Below, piece by piece: positions 6,480 to 15,233 of a stretch of DNA of 37,063 nt (its first letter is position 1; each line of letters opens with the position of its first letter). A program made the translations under genes and the position numbers. The notes under the pieces were generated by a model. That model did no database searches, was not told the origin of the DNA, and was given only the letters and a program-made list of their open reading frames with translations. This DNA comes from JBGMEA01 sp964444065 (GTDB lineage: Bacteria > Bacillota > Clostridia > Eubacteriales > Anaerofustaceae). The DNA is taken from assembly GCA_964444065.1 (NCBI GenBank), contig CAYUFL010000014.1:1-37063 (forward strand). The letters are read 5' to 3'.

Positions 6480-6815
6480 ATGAGTATACCAAGTATCACA
6501 TCGGAAAACAGTACTTATGCATCAAGCACAACGAGTTCAACCGATACAGGTTCAACGGTTGAAAGGCTTGAAGCGAAAATCGAAAAGTTGGAAGCCAAGC
6601 TAGAAACGATCGCGCAATCAACTGCGGACGAAGACACCAAGGAAAAACAAACCCAGCTGATTCAGACACAAATTCAGCAGTATCAGGCTCAGATTGACCG
6701 CATTGAAGCACAGCAGGAAGCGGAGCAAGAAGCAAAGCAGGCTGACCAACCAAACACGAACACCATTGCAGCAGGAAGCGATCAGACAGGAACGGTCTTC
6801 GATATTTTAGCTTAA
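6480..6815 (+). CDS. FlxA-like coiled-coil protein
   Basis: A 111-residue protein with a Ser/Thr-rich start. A long coiled coil (about residues 27-85) has repeats of the kind VERLEAKIEKLEAKLETI and QLIQTQIQQYQAQIDRIEAQ, followed by a Gln/Ala-rich tail. The pattern fits the FlxA-like family, small proteins of unclear function sometimes linked to flagella. GGGGGTGA lies 5 nt upstream of the ATG. It is transcribed alone and ends in a strong hairpin terminator. There is no link in sequence to the flanking methyltransferase or B12 genes. Confidence 0.75.
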   Translation: MSIPSITSENSTYASSTTSSTDTGSTVERLEAKIEKLEAKLETIAQSTADEDTKEKQTQLIQTQIQQYQAQIDRIEAQQEAEQEAKQADQPNTNTIAAGSDQTGTVFDILA

Positions 6816-6860
6816 CCGATCGTTTCACACATTGAATGAAGAGAATTATATCGATATAAA

Positions 6861-6900
6861 AAGAAGAACAGCTGATTCGGTACTGTTCTTCTTTTGCTTT
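6861..6900 (+). terminator. Intrinsic terminator of FlxA-like gene
   Basis: AAGAAGAACAG (6861-6871) pairs perfectly with CTGTTCTTCTT (6883-6893) across an 11-nt loop, followed by a T-rich tail. It lies 46 nt after the stop. Confidence 0.8.
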
Positions 6901-6979
6901 ATATTGTATGTATGAAATAGAATACAATATACAAGTGTTTCAACCGTCATCAAAATTCGATAACTTTCTGATGATATGA

Positions 6980-7008
6980 TTGACAAATCAAAATCACTAT
7001 GATAAAGT
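6980..7008 (+). promoter_or_regulatory. Probable promoter of the cobalamin operon
   Basis: A perfect TTGACA (6980-6985) is followed by a 17-nt spacer and TAAAGT (7003-7008), a weak -10 matching four of six positions. It lies just upstream of the cobalamin aptamer, where a promoter is required. A TATGAT at 6998-7003 is closer to consensus but only 12 nt from the -35. Confidence 0.5.
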
Positions 7009-7028
7009 TTGCTTAACGACATAAGAAA

Positions 7029-7184
7029 AATACAAGTGCGCATTGCGCATAATAAGGGAAGCCGGGTGAAAATCCCGCACAGGGCCGCTGCTGTAATTGC
7101 AGAGTGTGATCCAATCAGCCACTGACGAAATGTTGGGAAGGCGGATCATGCGAAGACGCATAAGTCAGAAGACCTACTTGTATT
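7029..7184 (+). ncRNA. Cobalamin riboswitch controlling the B12 biosynthesis operon
   Basis: AdoCbl-class aptamer. P1 is formed by AATACAAGT (7029-7037) and ACTTGTATT (7176-7184), 9 perfect pairs. Conserved core elements appear in order: AGGGAAGCCGGGTGAAAATCC near 7055-7074 (the GGGAA/GGTGAAAATCC core), CGCTGCTGTAA, the B12-box-like GCCACTG near 7118, GGGAAGGCG near 7135, and TAAGTCAGAAGACC near 7161-7174. A terminator follows at 7267-7310, so ligand binding should stop transcription of the operon starting with cbiD. Confidence 0.95.
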
Positions 7185-7266
7185 TGCTTAACCGTGTACT
7201 CTTCGGGTCAGCAGAGTGGTTTAAAGCAGGTAATCTTCATTATCGAGATATTGTTTTGAATTTATG

Positions 7267-7310
7267 CACCAATTTTTGCCTGAAGAGCAAATATTGGTGT
7301 TTTTTATTTT
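7267..7310 (+). terminator. Riboswitch expression-platform terminator
   Basis: CACCAATTTTTGC (7267-7279) pairs with GCAAATATTGGTG (7287-7299) with one T-T mismatch and a 7-nt loop, followed by TTTTTTATTTT. It lies between the aptamer and cbiD, as in transcription-terminating cobalamin riboswitches. A leader of about 135 nt follows before the chosen cbiD start. Confidence 0.9.
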
Positions 7311-7445
7311 CAGAAACTTTTCTGTCACAATTTACTCTGCCAAGCGATTCCAATTTTTATGCTACGCGCAGAATGTTATCCACTGCATCCATCTATTGCA
7401 GACAGAATGCAGCAAACAAATCTTCTTTGCGAGAACGGAACAAGC

Positions 7446-8588
7446 ATGGATACTTTCATCGTAAAAAACAATAAGTCCCTTCGATTTGGTTACACAACAG
7501 GATCATGTGCCGCAGGTGCCGTGAAAGCAGCGACAGAGCTTTTGCTGCACGGAACGACAAAGGAACGAATCTCAATTGTGACGCCAAATGGCACCATACT
7601 GCTCCTGTCCGCGCAAGAATTGAAAAGCGACGGACATCTTGCGAGCTGTTGCATCAGAAAAGACAGCGGGGACGATCCTGATGTTACAAACGGAATCAAA
7701 GTCTATGCGACTGTGCGAAAAACAAACGAGCATAGTCAAATTAGGATCGACGGCGGCATCGGAGTAGGAAGAGTAACCAAACCGGGACTTGCCTGCGCAA
7801 TCGGAGAAGCCGCGATCAATCCGACCCCAAAACGAATGATTCAGACCGAAGCGATGAAAATAACGGAACTGTACAATTATCACGGCGGATTGGATATCGT
7901 GATTTCGATTCCGGAAGGCGTCGAAATCGCAAAGCGTACCTTCAATCCAAGGTTGGGAATTGAAGGCGGAATCTCGGTATTGGGAACAACCGGGATTGTG
8001 GAGCCAATGAGCGAGCAGGCATTGATTGATTCCATCAAAACAGAAATGAATGTACTGCGTGCCCAAGGGTACAGCCGCATGATTGTTTCGCCCGGAAACT
8101 ACGGAAGTTTATTCAGCAAAATGGATATGAACATCCAGGCGGAAAACGCAATCCAATGCAGCAATTTCATCGGAGAGACCTTGGATCACGCTGCCGTATG
8201 CGGGTTTAAAGAACTTCTTTTTATCGGACATATCGGAAAATTTGTCAAATTAGCCGGCGGCATCATGAATACGCATTCCCGCTACGCCGACTGCCGCATG
8301 GAATTGATCGCGGCGCATACTGCTCTTGCAGGCGGCAATCAGACGTTGATTGACCGACTTATGGAATGTATCACGACGGATGATGCAATAACATTGCTGA
8401 AAGCAAACGGCTTGAATGAAATTGTCATGCGTTCCTTAATCAGCAAAATCCACTTTTATTTAAATAATCGTACATATGGTAACGTACGAACACAAACCGT
8501 CATGTTCTCCAATCAACACGGGATACTGGCGAAAACAGAAGGAGCTGATGAACTGCTCCGCATCATACAAACGGAGGAAAAGAAATGA
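7446..8588 (+). CDS. cbiD: Cobalt-precorrin-5B C1-methyltransferase CbiD
   Basis: Methylates C1 of the corrin ring from S-adenosylmethionine in the anaerobic pathway, just after CbiG opens the lactone. The family start RFGYTTGSCAAGAVKAA is present near residue 15, with VSIPEG and GNYG/GHIGK motifs further on. The chosen start gives 380 residues, near the usual length. The frame stays open upstream to an ATG at 7359 and one at 7407, but neither has a ribosome binding site, and the family normally starts a few residues before the GYTTGSCA motif. Even the chosen ATG has only a weak GAACGGA upstream. It is the first gene of the operon and overlaps cbiL by 4 nt. Confidence 0.93.
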   Translation: MDTFIVKNNKSLRFGYTTGSCAAGAVKAATELLLHGTTKERISIVTPNGTILLLSAQELKSDGHLASCCIRKDSGDDPDVTNGIKVYATVRKTNEHSQIRIDGGIGVGRVTKPGLACAIGEAAINPTPKRMIQTEAMKITELYNYHGGLDIVISIPEGVEIAKRTFNPRLGIEGGISVLGTTGIVEPMSEQALIDSIKTEMNVLRAQGYSRMIVSPGNYGSLFSKMDMNIQAENAIQCSNFIGETLDHAAVCGFKELLFIGHIGKFVKLAGGIMNTHSRYADCRMELIAAHTALAGGNQTLIDRLMECITTDDAITLLKANGLNEIVMRSLISKIHFYLNNRTYGNVRTQTVMFSNQHGILAKTEGADELLRIIQTEEKK

Positions 8589-9295
8589 CGGGAATTTTAT
8601 ACGGAGTCGGCATCGGACCGGGCGAACCGGAACTGATGACGATCAAAGCGACAAGAATCATTCGAGAATGCGACATCATCGCTATTCCGAAATCGGGAGA
8701 CGGAGATCGGGTCGCCTATAACATTGCTGTACAAACTGTGCCGGAGCTGGCACAAAAGGAAATGATGCTGCTCGATATGCCGATGACACGCGACAAAGCC
8801 GTCTTAAAAGCCAGTCATCAAAACGCATCCGAACAAATCTGCAAACTGTTGGATCAAGGAAAATCCATTGCATTTCTGACGCTTGGCGATCCGACGATTT
8901 ATTCCACTTATATCTATGTACATAAAATAGTGAAAGAAATGGGATATCAACCGATGATCATCCCCGGCGTACCGTCGTTTTGCGCGGTAGCCGCCAAACT
9001 GAGCGATTCACTGACGGAAGCCTCCGAGCCGCTGCATATTATACCGGGCTCGTACGACTGCATGGAAGACTGCATCGATCTTTCCGGAACAAAAGTGCTG
9101 ATGAAAACAGGAAAATCACTGCCGAAAGTGAGAGAAATCCTGAAAGAGCATAATTTGCTTGACAGCACAAAAATGGTGCAAAACTGCGGCATGAATAACG
9201 AAACAGTTTATGAAAATATGAATAATACAAACGACACAGCGAGTTATTTCTCGATTCTCGTTGTAAAAGAGAATGCAAACGGAGGCAAAAAATGA
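8585..9295 (+). CDS. cbiL: Cobalt-precorrin-2 C20-methyltransferase CbiL
   Basis: First ring methylation of the cobalt pathway, at C20. At 236 residues it has the usual length. Tetrapyrrole methylase marks are the N-terminal LYGVGIGPGEPELMTIKA glycine loop and FLTLGDPTIYSTY near residue 100, which is characteristic of the C20 enzyme, followed by IIPGVPSF. Its ATG overlaps the cbiD stop (ATGA), and a GGAGGAAAA site precedes it, so translation is probably coupled. It overlaps cbiF by 4 nt. Confidence 0.95.
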   Translation: MTGILYGVGIGPGEPELMTIKATRIIRECDIIAIPKSGDGDRVAYNIAVQTVPELAQKEMMLLDMPMTRDKAVLKASHQNASEQICKLLDQGKSIAFLTLGDPTIYSTYIYVHKIVKEMGYQPMIIPGVPSFCAVAAKLSDSLTEASEPLHIIPGSYDCMEDCIDLSGTKVLMKTGKSLPKVREILKEHNLLDSTKMVQNCGMNNETVYENMNNTNDTASYFSILVVKENANGGKK

Positions 9296-10047
9296 TCCAT
9301 TTCGTAGGAGCCGGCAGCGGCGCAGTTGACCTGATTACAGTAAGAGGACAAAAATATTTAAGCGAGGCGGATGTGATTGTCTATGCCGGATCGCTTGTAA
9401 ATCCGCAACTGCTTGATTGCGCAAAAAAAGAATGCCAAATATATGACAGCGCATCCATGACACTGGAAGAAGTGATCGACGTCATGAAACGTGCCGAGAC
9501 GGAAGGGAAAATGTCCGTGCGTCTGCACACCGGAGACCCCAGTATTTACGGTGCGATTCGCGAACAGATGGATCTGCTCGATGAAGCAAATATCGATTAC
9601 GATGTCGTGCCCGGTGTCAGCTCTTTTTGCGGAGCCGCTGCTGCGATGCATGCGGAATATACACTGCCCGATGTTTCTCAAACCGTCATCATTACCAGAA
9701 TGGCGGGACGCACACCTGTTCCCGAAAAAGAGGAGATCGCTCTTTTGGCGGCACATCAGGCAAGCATGGTCATTTTTCTGAGCACGGGAATGCTGGAAGA
9801 ATTAACCGAAAGACTGATTGCAGGGGGATATACGAAAGATACACCTGCCGCAATCGTATATAAGGCGAGCTGGCTCGACGAACGTAAATTTCTCGCAACA
9901 GTCGGTACTTTAGCTCAAACAGCGAGGGAAAACAACATAACCAAAACCGCCCTCATTATGGTCGGCAATTTCCTGGGAAATGAATATCAACGATCCAAGC
10001 TTTACGATCCGAGCTTTACGCATGAATTCCGTACCGCAACAAAATAA
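9292..10047 (+). CDS. cbiF: Cobalt-precorrin-4 C11-methyltransferase CbiF
   Basis: SAM-dependent methylation at C11. The 251 residues have the CbiF/CobM start IHFVGAGSGAVDLITVRG and the diagnostic VIVYAGSLVNPQLL. The LHTGDPSIYGAIREQ loop near residue 80 and VVPGVSSFCGAAAA follow. Start coupled to cbiL (ATGA overlap) with GGAGGC upstream. It is followed after 17 nt by cbiG, its neighbour in the pathway. Confidence 0.96.
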   Translation: MIHFVGAGSGAVDLITVRGQKYLSEADVIVYAGSLVNPQLLDCAKKECQIYDSASMTLEEVIDVMKRAETEGKMSVRLHTGDPSIYGAIREQMDLLDEANIDYDVVPGVSSFCGAAAAMHAEYTLPDVSQTVIITRMAGRTPVPEKEEIALLAAHQASMVIFLSTGMLEELTERLIAGGYTKDTPAAIVYKASWLDERKFLATVGTLAQTARENNITKTALIMVGNFLGNEYQRSKLYDPSFTHEFRTATK

Positions 10048-10064
10048 TCTAAGGCGGAAACAAT

Positions 10065-11102
10065 ATGAACATCGCAATCGTGTCCTTCACCCGATGCGGC
10101 GCCCTTCTGACACAGCGAATCGTCCTTCTGCTTCGGCAGCAAGAACACCGGGCGCATGGATATGCAACAGCAAAATTTTCAGATCAATACGGATTAACCA
10201 GCATCGATACGGACATCCGCAGTTGGACGGGTGATCACTTCAGCTCGTCTGAAGCGATCATTTTTATCGGGGCATGCGGCATTGCAGTGCGCGCAATCAC
10301 ACCGTGGGTATCTCAAAAAGATGCAGACCCTGCGATTCTTGTGATTGATGAAAAAGCAACGTTTGTCATTCCGATTCTTTCCGGGCACATCGGCGGAGCA
10401 AACAAGCTTGCGAGAGAACTTTCTGCCGGGCTTTGCGCAACGCCTGTAATCACAACATCTTCCGATGTCAACGGAAAATTTGCCGTTGACGAGTGGGCTG
10501 TTAATCATGAACTTACTATTGCAAACCTGAAAGAAGTAAAATACATAACTGCCGGTATTTTGGAAGGCAGAGAAATCGGACTAACCAGTATTCTCGCCGT
10601 AGAAGGAATCCTGCCGGAAGGTATCGTCATGCGAAATAACGGAGAACTCGGCATTTGTATTTCTTATGACACGAAGAAAAAACCATTTGAACACACGCTG
10701 AATCTGATTCCAAAAAATATCGTGGCGGGTGTCGGCTGTCGGAAAGGCATATCGGACACCGCCGTCGAAAACAGTATATTAACCGAACTGCAAAAAGCGA
10801 ATCTGCCGATTTCATCCTTACAAAAACTATGCTCCGTCGAACTGAAAAAAGACGAACCCGCGCTGCTTGCTTTTTGCAAAAAATATAATATTCCGTTTCA
10901 GACATACAACGCGGAAGAATTAAACGATACGGACGGACATTTCCCCTCATCGGAATTTGTCAAAAGAACGACCGGAACCGATAATGTTTGCCAACGCGCA
11001 GCAGCAAAAGCAAGCGAAAACGGTGAGATTGTGAGCGCAAAAACAATTTACGACGGTGTTACCGTTTCTCTTGCGCGAACGCATAGGAGGATCACGTTTT
11101 GA
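10065..11102 (+). CDS. cbiG: Cobalt-precorrin-5A hydrolase CbiG
   Basis: Opens the delta-lactone of cobalt-precorrin-5A and releases acetaldehyde, which triggers ring contraction. At 345 residues it has normal length. The central region contains IIFIGACGIAVRAI, then LSGHIGGANKLARELS and TTSSDVNGKFAVDEWA, the conserved CbiG block. The C-terminal domain starts near NIVAGVGCRKG. The ATG follows an AAGGCGG site. The stop overlaps the hemA start (TTGA). Confidence 0.95.
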   Translation: MNIAIVSFTRCGALLTQRIVLLLRQQEHRAHGYATAKFSDQYGLTSIDTDIRSWTGDHFSSSEAIIFIGACGIAVRAITPWVSQKDADPAILVIDEKATFVIPILSGHIGGANKLARELSAGLCATPVITTSSDVNGKFAVDEWAVNHELTIANLKEVKYITAGILEGREIGLTSILAVEGILPEGIVMRNNGELGICISYDTKKKPFEHTLNLIPKNIVAGVGCRKGISDTAVENSILTELQKANLPISSLQKLCSVELKKDEPALLAFCKKYNIPFQTYNAEELNDTDGHFPSSEFVKRTTGTDNVCQRAAAKASENGEIVSAKTIYDGVTVSLARTHRRITF

Positions 11103-12337
11103 ACATACAAATGGCCGGCATCGACCACAGTAACGCAGCCATTGATTACAGAGAGTTGTTCGCACTGACACATTCGGCTCAAATCAAACTGATGAAGCAG
11201 CTCAAAGAAACCTATGAAATATCCGGATGTGTTGCTGTCAGCACCTGCAATCGCACTGAAATCTGGATCAGTTATGATAACAAACAGGATGCAACCCCTT
11301 ATGAAATGTTTTGCACCTGCAAGGGAATCGATACATTGAAGTACCGCGAATTTTTTGTAATACGGGAGGGCGCAGATGCTGTACGCCACCTGTTTGAAAC
11401 AGGATGCGGGTTAAAATCAAAAGTGTTCGGAGAAGAACAGATTATTACGCAAATCAACGAGTCGATAGCCCTTTCGCGCGAGATCGGCGCAAGCGATGCA
11501 GTTTTGGAAACACTTTTTCGCAATGCCGTTACCGCAGCCAAAAAGGTAAAAACCGATGTGCGGCTCATTGCAGTTGACCGCTCGGTTGCTCACACGGCAG
11601 CGGATTTGATTCAGCGCAAACACAGCGATTTGGACGGGGCGAAATGCATCGTAATCGGCAATGGCGAAATGGGCAGACTGACGGCTCAGGTGCTGATGGA
11701 TCGCGGGTATTCGGTCTGCATGACACTCAGACAGTACAAAAATAGAAAAGCAATTATCCCCACAGGATGTACAGTCATCGATTATGATGCGCGCATTCAG
11801 CATTTTAACGACGCCCCGATCATAATCAGTGCAACGACGAGCCCACATTACACCATACATTATGAAGATGTCAAAAAAGTCAGCGACGGAAATACACATG
11901 TATTGATTGATCTGGCTGTACCGAGAGATATAGACCCGAATATCGGCAAACTGGAAGGAATCTCTCTGTACGACATCGATTCGCTCGGCGGCGCTCTCTC
12001 GGAGGATGATGCAAATGAAGCCATACTCAAAGCCCAAGAAATCCTTGCTGCGTATATCAAGGACTTTGAAAACTGGTATCAGATCAGAACCATGATTCCG
12101 AAAATAACGCAGATCAGCGAAATTGTCGCAACTGATGTGGAAAATCGCATCAAACAAAGCCTGAAACAAATACCGCTTGAACCCGAAGATCAAACAAAAC
12201 TCTGTGAATCCGTAAACAGAGCGGCCTATAAAGCAGTTGAAAAAATTATGATCGGGCTGAGAAAAACGATTGACAGCAACAGCTTGGAAGAATATATCAG
12301 CAGTGTCGAATCCGCTGCAACAATTGAGGTGAAATAA
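11099..12337 (+). CDS. hemA: Glutamyl-tRNA reductase HemA
   Basis: First committed step of C5 tetrapyrrole synthesis: glutamyl-tRNA(Glu) to glutamate-1-semialdehyde. 412 residues. The catalytic motif STCNRTE puts the nucleophilic Cys at position 50, its place in the well-studied enzymes. A NADPH domain (CIVIGNGEMGRLTAQVLMDRG) and a helical dimer domain follow. The start is TTG, not ATG: AGGAGG lies 8 nt before it, and the in-frame ATG 12 nt further on would be too far from that site. The TTG overlaps the cbiG stop. Its place inside a B12-controlled operon implies it serves mainly corrinoid synthesis. Confidence 0.94.
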   Translation: MNIQMAGIDHSNAAIDYRELFALTHSAQIKLMKQLKETYEISGCVAVSTCNRTEIWISYDNKQDATPYEMFCTCKGIDTLKYREFFVIREGADAVRHLFETGCGLKSKVFGEEQIITQINESIALSREIGASDAVLETLFRNAVTAAKKVKTDVRLIAVDRSVAHTAADLIQRKHSDLDGAKCIVIGNGEMGRLTAQVLMDRGYSVCMTLRQYKNRKAIIPTGCTVIDYDARIQHFNDAPIIISATTSPHYTIHYEDVKKVSDGNTHVLIDLAVPRDIDPNIGKLEGISLYDIDSLGGALSEDDANEAILKAQEILAAYIKDFENWYQIRTMIPKITQISEIVATDVENRIKQSLKQIPLEPEDQTKLCESVNRAAYKAVEKIMIGLRKTIDSNSLEEYISSVESAATIEVK

Positions 12338-13063
12338 ATGAAATTATATGCAGTTGGTATCGGTCCGGGAAATAACAACATGATGACACCGCAGGCTTCG
12401 GAAGCTCTTGCAAATTCCGATGTCATCTGCGGATACGGCGTTTATATCGATCTGATCAAGGATGCCTATCCGGGCAAAAAACTGATGAGCACTCCTATGA
12501 AAAAAGAAGCTGACCGCTGCCGCATAGCAATCGAGGAAACGCTGCAAGGTCAAACCGTATCGATGGTATGCAGCGGAGATCCCGGTATCTACGGAATGGC
12601 GTCGCTGATGTTTGAAATCGCTCAACAGTACGCTCCGATTGAGATTGAAGTCATTCCCGGCATCACAGCGGCATGCAGCGGTGCTGCCGTGCTGGGTGCT
12701 CCGCTGATTCATGATTTTTGCGTCATCAGCCTGAGCGATCTGCTCACTCCATGGGAGACGATCAAAAAACGCCTTGCCTGCGCCGCAGACGGGGACTTCA
12801 GCATTTGTCTGTACAATCCGTCCAGTATCAAACGTCACGACTACTTGCGACGCGCATGCGAGATCATTTTACAATACCGCGCTGACGATAATGCGGCAGG
12901 CATCGTCCAAAATATCGGAAGAGACGGTGAAAGTGCGAAGGTAATGACACTGAAAGAACTCAAAAACGAGCAGGTTGATATGTTCACAACCGTATTCATC
13001 GGCAACTCCAAAACAACACTGATGAATGGAAAAATGATCACCCCGCGCGGTTATAAACTCTAG
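12338..13063 (+). CDS. cbiH: Cobalt-precorrin-3 C17-methyltransferase CbiH
   Basis: Methylates C17 and carries out ring contraction. 241 residues, the plain methylase form without the iron-sulfur extension known in some Bacillus enzymes. Marks are LYAVGIGPGNNNMMTPQA, VICGYGVYIDLIKD, VCSGDPGIYGMAS and VIPGITAACSGAAVLGAPL. It starts on the base after the hemA stop, with GAGGTGA inside the end of hemA. Confidence 0.96.
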   Translation: MKLYAVGIGPGNNNMMTPQASEALANSDVICGYGVYIDLIKDAYPGKKLMSTPMKKEADRCRIAIEETLQGQTVSMVCSGDPGIYGMASLMFEIAQQYAPIEIEVIPGITAACSGAAVLGAPLIHDFCVISLSDLLTPWETIKKRLACAADGDFSICLYNPSSIKRHDYLRRACEIILQYRADDNAAGIVQNIGRDGESAKVMTLKELKNEQVDMFTTVFIGNSKTTLMNGKMITPRGYKL

Positions 13064-13090
13064 CTGCATGAGCAGATATCGAGGAAAAAG

Positions 13091-14335
13091 ATGAAACAAA
13101 TACTGATATTCGCAGGAACTTCCGAAGGCAGACGGCTCACCCAATACCTTGCCGAACGAAATATGCCATTGTACGTCTGCGTCGCAACCGAATACGGCGA
13201 TGAAATGATCGAAAAAAAATACGGTACCGAAATCCGAACGGGGCGCCTGAGCTCCCAGGAAATGCTCGAATTGATGCAATCGAACGCTTTTGAGTTGGTC
13301 ATTGATGCAACCCATCCTTATGCCGATGCCGTCAGCACAAACATCAGTAATGCGTGCAGTGCAGCGGGCATTGAATACTTGCGCGTGGTGCGGGAGGACA
13401 AGGAGACAACCGATTGCGTCTGTGTCACAAGCGCCGCGGAAGCGGTTGATTTTTTGAACAACACTGCGGGCACGATTTTATTGACAACCGGGATCAAAGA
13501 TTTGCAGACTTTTGCAGCACTTGATGATTTTGCACAGCGTGTCCATCCGCGTGTGCTTCCAAGTCAGGAGAGTCTGAACCGATGTCTGGAGCTCGGATAC
13601 CGCGCTCAAAACATCATCTGCATGCAGGGTCCTTTTTCAGTCGAGATAAATATTGCCATGCTGAAACAAATCGGTGCTGGCTATCTGGTCACAAAGGAAT
13701 CCGGAAACGCAGGCGGCTTTGAAGAAAAAATTCAAGCGGCAGCAGTCACGGGTGCGACAGCAATCGTGATCGGACGACCGATACGCGAACAGGGCATGAC
13801 CGAAACCCAGACTCTGGAATATCTCAATAAGCGATTTGATTTCTCGCCGCCGTACAAAACAACACCGAAGAGCAGCTTGAAATTTCCGCTGTTCGTCGAT
13901 TTGAACGAAGCAGAAATTCTGATTGTCGGAGGCGGAACAATCGCCTCACGCAGGGCAAAGGCATTGAGCGAATTCGGTGCCCGCATTCATGTGATTGCAA
14001 ATGAAATCAGCAGCGAAATGACTTCTTTTGAGCATAACAATCTGATTAAAATTACTTTGAAAACCTTTGAAGAGAAGGATATCCAGCATCCACGCATTGT
14101 CATAGCCGCAACAGATGACCGCAATATCAATCGCAGCATTTACGAGTGCTGTATCAAAAGAGGCATCCTTTGCAACGTGGCAGACAAGAAAGACGAATGC
14201 GATTTTTACTTTCCTTCTCTGATCACGTCGGGAAATCTTGTCATAGGCATTGCGGGCGACGGATCGGATCACAAAGGGACAAAAAATACAGCAGACAGGA
14301 TCAGAGCCTGCCTGCAAACAGAAACCGAGGAATAA
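13091..14335 (+). CDS. cbiJ: Fusion of precorrin-6A reductase (CbiJ) and precorrin-2 dehydrogenase (SirC/Met8-like)
   Basis: 414 residues in two enzymes. Residues 1 to about 250 are CbiJ, which reduces the corrin intermediate at precorrin-6A level: FAGTSEGRRLTQYLAERN, DATHPYADAVSTNIS, RVLPSQESL, MQGPFS and TKESGNAGGFEEK. Residues about 258-414 are the NAD-binding part of siroheme synthase: FPLFVDLNEAEILIVGGG, then IVIAATDD and CDFYFPS. That part oxidises precorrin-2 to sirohydrochlorin, the CbiX substrate. The ATG follows GAGG. The second domain is short (about 155 residues) and seems to lack much of the dimerisation and chelatase part, in keeping with CbiX doing metal insertion. Confidence 0.93.
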   Translation: MKQILIFAGTSEGRRLTQYLAERNMPLYVCVATEYGDEMIEKKYGTEIRTGRLSSQEMLELMQSNAFELVIDATHPYADAVSTNISNACSAAGIEYLRVVREDKETTDCVCVTSAAEAVDFLNNTAGTILLTTGIKDLQTFAALDDFAQRVHPRVLPSQESLNRCLELGYRAQNIICMQGPFSVEINIAMLKQIGAGYLVTKESGNAGGFEEKIQAAAVTGATAIVIGRPIREQGMTETQTLEYLNKRFDFSPPYKTTPKSSLKFPLFVDLNEAEILIVGGGTIASRRAKALSEFGARIHVIANEISSEMTSFEHNNLIKITLKTFEEKDIQHPRIVIAATDDRNINRSIYECCIKRGILCNVADKKDECDFYFPSLITSGNLVIGIAGDGSDHKGTKNTADRIRACLQTETEE

Positions 14336-14336
14336 T

Positions 14337-15227
14337 ATGAAGCGAATCATACGGATCGGAAGCCGTGACAGCAAATTAGCTGTGGCGCAGACCGAACTAT
14401 TAATGAATACCATACGCGCTCATCATCCGGAAATCGAGCTGGAACTGATCACGATGAAGACCACGGGAGATTTAATTCTGGATCGCAATCTTGACCAGAT
14501 CGGCGGCAAAGGATTGTTCGTAAAGGAACTCGATAAAGGTCTGCGCGACGGTACGATTGATATCTCGGTGCACAGCCTGAAAGATATGCCGATGGATACC
14601 CCGCAGGATATTCCGATTGTTGCTTTTTCCGACAGAGAAGATCCGTTTGACGCTTTGGTTTTACCCGAAGGAATGACGCAGATTGACTTCAGCAAACCAT
14701 TTGGATGTTCCAGCGCAAGAAGACGCCTGCAACTGGAAAATATTTATCCGCAGGTAACGATTAGCGGCATCAGGGGCAATGTATTGCTGCGCTTGCAAAA
14801 AGTGGACAGCGGATCCTATGCAGCGACCGTACTCGCCTGTGCGGGACTGAACCGAATCGGAATGCGAAGCCGCATTACAAAAGTATTTACCGAGCAGGAA
14901 ATGATCCCCGCCGCGGGTCAGGGAATTTTGGCTGTGCAGGGACGGGCGGGAGAAGATCACGGGTATCTGGATTGCATCAACAACGCAGCTTCCGCACGCG
15001 CAGCAACGGCGGAACGGTCATTTGTCAGAGGAATGAACGGAGATTGTTCTTCCCCGATTGCCGCATATGCAAAAATACAGCACGAACGAATGAAACTCAT
15101 TGCCTTTTACTGCGATGAAAAGAGAAATATTCAGCTTACCGAGCAGTTTGAGGGCAGCGCATCGGATGCGGCATCGATCGGTACCCGACTGGCTGAACTG
15201 ATTACAAACAAAATTGAGAAAGGATAA
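14337..15227 (+). CDS. hemC: Hydroxymethylbilane synthase HemC
   Basis: Joins four porphobilinogens into hydroxymethylbilane. 296 residues. The N-terminus IRIGSRDSKLAVAQTELL is typical, and KTTGD, GKGLFVKELD and HSLKDMP follow. RGMNGDCSSPIAAYA carries the Cys that holds the dipyrromethane cofactor. The ATG at 14337, 1 nt after the cbiJ stop and preceded by GAGG, replaces a longer upstream reading that would overlap cbiJ. Confidence 0.96.
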   Translation: MKRIIRIGSRDSKLAVAQTELLMNTIRAHHPEIELELITMKTTGDLILDRNLDQIGGKGLFVKELDKGLRDGTIDISVHSLKDMPMDTPQDIPIVAFSDREDPFDALVLPEGMTQIDFSKPFGCSSARRRLQLENIYPQVTISGIRGNVLLRLQKVDSGSYAATVLACAGLNRIGMRSRITKVFTEQEMIPAAGQGILAVQGRAGEDHGYLDCINNAASARAATAERSFVRGMNGDCSSPIAAYAKIQHERMKLIAFYCDEKRNIQLTEQFEGSASDAASIGTRLAELITNKIEKG

Positions 15228-15233
15228 TGCAGG

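Noticed and set aside
6998..7003. TATGAT as -10 for the cobalamin operon promoter
   Set aside because: It is only 12 nt from the TTGACA at 6980-6985, too short a spacer; the weaker TAAAGT at 17 nt fits better.
7359..7445. A longer N-terminus for cbiD starting at 7359 or 7407
   Set aside because: Neither ATG has a ribosome binding site, and the extra residues precede the normal family start; the weak site before 7446 still leaves some doubt.
11417..12193. A 258-codon minus-strand ORF opposite hemA
   Set aside because: hemA is unmistakable; the antisense frame has no start signals and resembles no family.
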